Shown here piece after piece: positions 58,580 to 63,269 of a stretch of DNA of 63,269 nt. A model generated the notes under the pieces. The model saw only the letters and a program-made list of their open reading frames with translations, did not search any database and was not told the DNA's origin. Origin of the DNA: Prasinococcaceae sp. CCMP 1430. Its lineage: Eukaryota > Prasinodermophyta > Palmophyllophyceae > Prasinococcales > Prasinococcaceae. A program made the translations under genes and the position numbers. Location of the stretch: NCBI GenBank assembly GCA_013416795.1, contig RQSC01000028.1, forward strand, positions 342,534-405,802. The letters run 5' to 3'. Numbering within the stretch: position 1 is the first letter of the stretch; each line of letters begins with the position of its first letter.

Positions 58580-60370
58580 ATGCCGCCGCCAGCCATGGAC
58601 GACCCCGCCCGCTCTCACGTGGCAGCGGTGGCGCAGCCGCAGTCGAGGCAGACCAGGCTCTTCGCGGGCGACGTGCGCGCGCACTTCGCGCTCGGGCGCA
58701 CCATCGGAAAGGGATCGTTTGGCAAGGTGAAGGCGGCCGTTGCGCGCATGCCGCTCGAGCTCGAGCGCGGGCGTGGCATCGGAGTGGGCGCGCATGTTGC
58801 TGTGAAGCTCGTCGAAGCCACGGGTTGGACCGCAACGCAATACGACGAATTCTATCGGGAGTGCTTCCTCCTTGCCCAGGTGGAGCACGCGAACGTTGTA
58901 CGCCTCATCGCCGTGTACAAGAATGCGCGCAAGAGTGGCAGAGTGGAGTTTGCCATGGTCACCGAGCTTGCCACGGGCGGGGAGCTGTTTGACCGCATCC
59001 AGCGCGTCGGGCGCTTCTCAGAGCGGGCAGCGTCAAGGGTCGTTCGCAAGTTGCTCGGTGCGCTGAGCTACCTGCATGCGCGCGGGATCGCGCACAGGGA
59101 CATCAAGGTAGTCGCGTCATTGCAGAGCGTGCGCGCGGAGCACGCGATTGCGCTTGCGGGCGCGCACGGGCGCGCGCGACGGCACGGTCAGGTCGCATCG
59201 CCTATCCGCACGCCTCGACTTGCTCTCTGTTCGCAGCGCTAACGAGCGCATGCGCGGCCTGCGTGCGCCGAAATCGTCCACGACCCTGTCCGGTGCGCTC
59301 GCCAGCCCGAGAACGTCGTATTCGCCACCGGCGCCAAGGATGCCGAAGTTAAGCTCATCGACTTTGGCTTTGCGCAGAAGCGAGACGTGCAGAACGGGAT
59401 GGATGCGCGCTTCGCAACGCGCCTCGGCTCGCCCAACTATGTCGCGCCTGAGATTCTGCTCGGGCAGCCGTACGATGAGCGGTGCGACGTCTGGAGCCTC
59501 GGGGTGATGCTCTTTATCATGCTCTGCGGCAGCTTCCCATTCTCCCCCGATCCACCCCCGGCCGGCACCCATCCGCAAGGCTTGGCGGATGCGCACATGT
59601 CCGTCTATCGCAAGATTGTGCACGGCAGGATCGAGTGGGTCGAGAGCGAGTGGGCGCACGTGGGCGCGCCCGCGCGCCAGCTGGTGAGGGCGATGCTCAC
59701 TGTTGACTACGCGAGCCGCCCTACGGCGGCCGAGTGCCTGCGCCACCCGTGGATAGCAGTGCGATCGGTGCCTTCGAAGGACAGCTTCCCGGCCGTCGCG
59801 CGTGAGAACTTCGGACGTTTCAACGCCGCGCGGCACAGCAGCCGCAGGGTTGGCAGCGCAAGCGCGTTCTCGGGCATGGACACCACCGTGGTTCCATCGT
59901 CCGCGGGCAGGGAGGACCTGCGACCTCGTGCACGATTCGTGCGGGCCGCACGCTGTGCCGTCGCCGCCGTGCGCGTCGTCGGCCGACGTGCGAGCGTCGC
60001 AGATGTGGCACTGCTGGCCATGTGCGCGGAACGCCGCCATACGGTCGCAGCTCTGCCAGGCGGCCTGCTTCGCTCGCTCGTGGACTCGCGCTTCTTCGGC
60101 TCTCGCGACTACTTTTCGGACTTCGCCATGGAGACGGAGACTGAGGACGATGGCGAACGGGCGTTTGTGCCGCTGCACCGCCCCGGCCACAGGCGGCTGG
60201 CAGCCGCGCGTCCGAACGGCGCCGCTGCTGGCGCCATGCCTGGCGCCCCCTTGGACGGCAGACCAGTTCTTGCCGAGCGCGTGGAGGGAGCAGGCGGTGG
60301 CTTCGGTGGCTTCGGGAGGGTTGTGCGTAGTCTGAAGCGGGTGGCAGGCCGCAAACCTCGGCAGACGTAG
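58580..60370 (+). CDS. CAMK-group serine/threonine protein kinase
   Basis: Exons 58580-59107 and 59306-60370, phase 0, 530 residues. The intron falls inside the catalytic loop, HRDIK|PENVVF, and its removal restores the motif. Other landmarks are the glycine loop IGKGSFGKVKAA (about 42), VAVKLVEA, hinge FAMVTELATGGELFDRI, HRD at 172-174, LIDFGFAQ, GSPNYVAPEIL, CDVWSLGVMLFIMLCG and RPTAAECLRHPW. The hinge and activation segment place it in the CAMK group. No EF-hands or calmodulin-binding helix are evident; the C-terminal 190 residues (from about 340) are unrecognised, with LVDSRFFGSRDYFSDFAMET as the most protein-like part. An insert PDPPPAGTHPQGLAD sits after FPFS. Substrate unknown. Confidence 0.88.
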
Positions 60371-60931
60371 GCAGGGGAGCGGCCAACATGGGGGAATTAA
60401 GGCGCTGGAGACGACCGACGTGCCGCGCGCAGCGCACAAGAGAGACGCGATCGGCGCGGCAGGAAGCGCAGCCCTGCGGTGCACGGTTGGATACAAAGTA
60501 ATGGCACTGAAGCGTTCCGCCCCACGCCAAGGGTTGCGCGCCGTGTCCCCCCCTCCCCCCCCCCTCCTCCATCCGCGGGCGCCCCGCACCCCTCCTCCTC
60601 CCCCCCCCTCCACGCGCACACGCCCCTTCTCCTGGGGACGCTCCCCGCAGAGTGTTCGAATCGTCCCACCTTTGTGTGTCCACGTCAGCACCCGATTACA
60701 CCCGCTTTTCTGCCGCCAATTCAACCAGCGCCCGGCGCCTCGCTCGTGCTCCCTCCCCGTCTTGAAAACGGATCCACGCTGGCTGGTGCGCCCCAGCGGC
60801 CGGCCGCGCGCGCGCGCCGAGCGGCCCCTCAGAACGATCCCGGAGTCCGCCGTACTGCCGCGCGCGCGCGCCGCGTGCGCAGCCGTGGGAAAACAGAGGC
60901 GCTGCAGGGGGACGCGGGGCGAGGGCTGGGC
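60371..60931. other. Spacer between the kinase and glycosyltransferase-like genes
   Basis: About 560 bases on which both flanking genes read rightward: kinase 3' UTR then a promoter. C-rich tracts at 60547-60620 (CCCCCCTCCCCCCCCC type) and a less GC-rich part at 60655-60730. The open frame running into the next gene has no other ATG close to the membrane anchor than 60932. Confidence 0.5.
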
Positions 60932-62128
60932 ATGGCGGCGGCGGAGCGGCGCGCGCGAACGGCGGCGGACGAGCGCACCGAGCGGCGGTACGTGACGTGC
61001 AACGCCATCGCCTCGTTCGTGCTCCTGCTATACTTCATGTTCGCCAAGATCGCCAACGGGCCCAGCGAAGCGGTCGTCGGAGGCGGCGTGCAGGACGGTG
61101 GGAGCATAGGCCTGAGCCGCACCGCAGTGACGTTTTCCCAAATGGGGCAGGAGGTGCCATGCAGTAGCGCGCACGTCGCGGCGGCGCACGCTGGCAGGCA
61201 TTGGTACCTCGAGGCGCAGGGCAGGCCTACCGCGCAGCGCCTGGGGCTGGACCACTGCTCCAAGTCGTCGTGGGTGGGCTATCTGCCCGTAGAGGCCGAG
61301 CAGGGCGTGACGCTGCCCGGGCGCGTCGCATCCCGCCGCTGCAAGTTCAACATGCTGCACGCGTGCAAGGACGGCTCGGCGCTCATGTACTCAGCACCAC
61401 TCGTGCGCAAGGAGTGGTCTGAGGCCCGCGGCGCCTTCCTGCGCGCGCACCGTCGCAGGGAGCCGAAGCTGCCGCGCGGCGTGGCCGTCGTGCACACGCC
61501 GTGCGAGGCCATGGGCGAGTCGCTCGGGCGCATCTGGCGCGGCGGCAGCACCACGTCTTTCGACGCTACGCTCGCGCAGCTGGATGCCATCCGCGCGCGC
61601 TCCTTCGACGGCACCAAGCGCGACTTCAGGGTGTTGCTGCTGGCGAGCAATCCGCCGCCGTGTGCGACGGACCTCCAAAAGGCGCAGGACACGCACTTCA
61701 GGGGCACGCAAGAGCAACTCCTCGAGTCGCTCGTGTGCGAAATGTCGGTGTCGATGTGCAAGTACACGCGAGATGCGCTCAAGGAATACATTGAGGCCAA
61801 GTCGCCCGTCGGCGCCGAGTACGCCACCACCTCGGTAGAGCTGCGCGACGCCGATGACGGGAACGACGAATTCATGCTCCTCGCGCGCGCGCCCGCGCTG
61901 GTAGGCTCGGCGACACCGAGCAGCCTCTTCGCAGCCGTGGCGGCCGCACGCAGTCAGGGCGCGACGATGATGCCGCGCAGCTCACAGCTGCTGAACAATC
62001 ATCCCAAGCCGCTGACCGCGCCTGCGATCGACATCGCCTGGTTTGAGTCTTGCGGCGTGAACGTGAACAGGCGGATCAACGAGCTCGCGCGAAACATCAC
62101 CTCTGAGCCGGTCAAGATGATAAGCAAG
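60932..62128 (+). CDS. Putative type II membrane glycosyltransferase, 3' end unresolved
   Basis: ATG at 60932-60934; first exon of 399 codons ends at AAG|GTACAG. A basic cytosolic tail (RRARTAADERTERRYV) leads into one membrane helix (IASFVLLLYFMFAKI, about 28-42), then a lumenal part with many cysteines (PCSSAH, DHCSKSSW, CKFNMLHACKD). VVHTPCEAMGE, FRVLLLASNPPP and, near the end, FMLLARAPALVGSATPSSLF resemble the donor-binding end of fucosyltransferase-like GT-B enzymes (a strand then (L)VGSxSS). The family is therefore a guess from topology and that motif. Downstream, two acceptors are possible: CAG at 62363 gives a 75-residue Arg-rich tail, or a different frame with LKLRDRATHAVDRLAETTLA (to 62607) may be used. 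I could not choose. Confidence 0.5.
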
Positions 62129-62855
62129 GTACAGCGCGCTGCAGCACCGGCGGCGGCAGCGAGCGACCGCTCCCGTTGCGGCGGTGCCTGCACCCCTGGC
62201 GTGCTGCGCTCGCACCTGCGCCCTCGTTTGATGCCACGAGCCCGCTTGCACGTCCCCGCGATCGCGCGCGAACGCTATCCCGACGCGTGGCTGACTGGCC
62301 GACGATGCTGGTCGCACACGCGCCGCTCAAGCTGCGCGACCGCGCGACGCATGCGGTAGACAGGCTCGCCGAGACAACGCTGGCGAGCCTGCGCAGGGCG
62401 TGTCCGGAGGCGTGGCCAGAGACGCGTGCACGAGAGGCCCTGCCCCCTCCTCTCCGGGAAGCTGCCCTGGCCACGACAGGGGGGGGCGACGGCGGCCGCG
62501 GCGGCGGCGGCGGCGCAAGCGCAGCCGCGAGCGCCCCAGCGCCAAGAGGGGCCGTCCGAGCGCGTGACGCGAGCGCCGGCTCAGAGGCAGGCAATACCTT
62601 CGGATGAGCCGGCGACGTGCGCGCACGGCTGTGCGCGCGCTGTGATCTGCGTCGCGCCCCGCGCGTGTGTGGGGCGGAACTCCCAAACGAGACCGAGTGT
62701 AATATGGCAACTGGCGGGCGCGTCCTGCGGACCCGCGCCAACCTTGCGATGAAACGAGCGAGCGCAGCCGCCTGTCCTACACTGCACGCCCAGGAGAGCT
62801 CGAGCACGCGAGCCCACGGCCGGCCTGGCTGCGAGTGCTCTCTCTGCGTGCTTCC
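62129..62855. other. 3' region of the glycosyltransferase-like gene and spacer
   Basis: About 730 bases. Contains the unresolved terminal exon(s) of the gene to the left (coding-like frame 62300-62607) and then a convergent 3' region to the next gene. GGGGGGGCGACGG and poly-Ala/Gly codon repeats at 62480-62560. No separate gene recognised. Confidence 0.4.
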
Positions 62856-63269
62856 TCACTGCTGCTTGAGCACCTGCGCGTACGCCTCGAGGTCGGACTT
62901 GAGGTCAGAGAGGCGAACCTCCACGACCACGCGCACAGCCGCGCTTTGGACCGTCACGAGCGCATTGGCCGAAAACGCATCCGCCGCCATGTTCGGGTTG
63001 CAGAAGATCTCCAGGTGCGTGCCATCTGAGCCCGTAGCGCTCCAGTCCATGTTCTCGTACCGCGCGAGCGCGTCGCCGCCCTTGGCTTTATCGGAGAACG
63101 CTGCGAGCACCTCACGGAAGGCTGCTCCGAGCGTGCGCGCGTTCCCCTCCTCGAGCGGCAGCGCAACCACCGTCTCGCCGGCGTGCAGCGTGAGCGTCGC
63201 CGAGCGCGCGGGAGCGGACGCAGCGCCCGCCCCCGCCCCCGCGACCTCGGCGCCACCCACCGCGGCCGC
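62856..63269 (-). CDS. Conserved-looking hypothetical protein, 5' partial at the window edge
   Basis: The open frame runs from the right window edge to a stop at 62856, at least 134 residues, with no ATG, so the start lies outside or in another exon. After an Ala/Gly-rich lead comes a compact beta-rich domain: ATLTLHAGETVVALPLEEGN, TLGAAFREVLAAFSDKA, MDWSATGSDGTHLEIFCNPN, MAADAFSANALVTVQSAA and VVVEVRLSDLKSDLEAYAQ. The pattern of strands and the NPNMAADAF loop look well conserved, as in small cyanobacterial or plastid proteins, but I cannot name a family. Confidence 0.55.
   Translation of the reverse strand, partial: AAAVGGAEVAGAGAGAASAPARSATLTLHAGETVVALPLEEGNARTLGAAFREVLAAFSDKAKGGDALARYENMDWSATGSDGTHLEIFCNPNMAADAFSANALVTVQSAAVRVVVEVRLSDLKSDLEAYAQVLKQQ

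Overview
This is a gene-dense, GC-rich nuclear segment from a unicellular photosynthetic eukaryote. Genes are interrupted by a few short introns (mostly 80-320 bases) that begin GTGCGY, GTGAG or GTACG and end in AG. Eukaryote-only genes are present: a GBF1/GNOM-type ARF exchange factor, MON1, RAD51C, the cohesin loader SCC2/NIPBL, TTI1, TMA7 and fimbrin. Plastid-associated families are also present (DUF3067, a BFN-UVR nuclease-fold protein, a bestrophin of the thylakoid VCCN1 kind, CreA). A complete POC1 repeat region and C-terminal module suggest the organism builds basal bodies and so has a flagellate stage. The density (about 30 genes in 63 kb), very high GC and intron style would fit a haptophyte such as a pavlovophyte, but I cannot prove that from sequence alone; other GC-rich microalgae remain possible. 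I saw no rRNA, tRNA, transposon, CRISPR or viral gene.

Layout from left to right. At 1-13.7 kb: BFN-UVR protein (5' end cut), TBC1D22-type Rab GAP, a truncated mitochondrial L21, a small membrane protein, TTI1, a DUF900 hydrolase, a bestrophin channel and a DusA-like tRNA-dihydrouridine synthase. At 13.8-26.1 kb: a 95-residue unknown, POC1, a DUF1348 protein with an unusual repeat-bearing N-terminus, a PQ-loop transporter, an HPS5/TECPR2-like WD protein and an Akr1-type DHYC palmitoyltransferase. At 26.5-39.3 kb: a PH-armadillo protein, fimbrin, mitochondrial L12, mitochondrial S29/DAP3 and the GBF1/GNOM-type factor. At 40-53.3 kb: SCC2/NIPBL (one 1,866-codon exon), CreA, a DUF4347-like protein and a long low-complexity protein. 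At 53.3-63.3 kb: RAD51C, DUF3067, TMA7, MON1, a CAMK-type kinase, a putative glycosyltransferase and a small conserved-looking protein cut by the window edge.

Genes mostly alternate as head-to-head pairs with shared promoter space and tail-to-tail pairs with only 40-250 bases between stop codons. One head-to-head pair is functionally coherent (mitoribosomal L12 and S29). Membrane traffic is over-represented (TBC1D22, HPS5-like, DHYC, GBF1, MON1, PQ-loop), but no operon-like logic is implied. Exon boundaries are my own, chosen from GT-AG sites that keep frame and family similarity. Assembly defects are visible: a 245-base N run, two single Ns, long poly-G tracts and at least one probable homopolymer frameshift.
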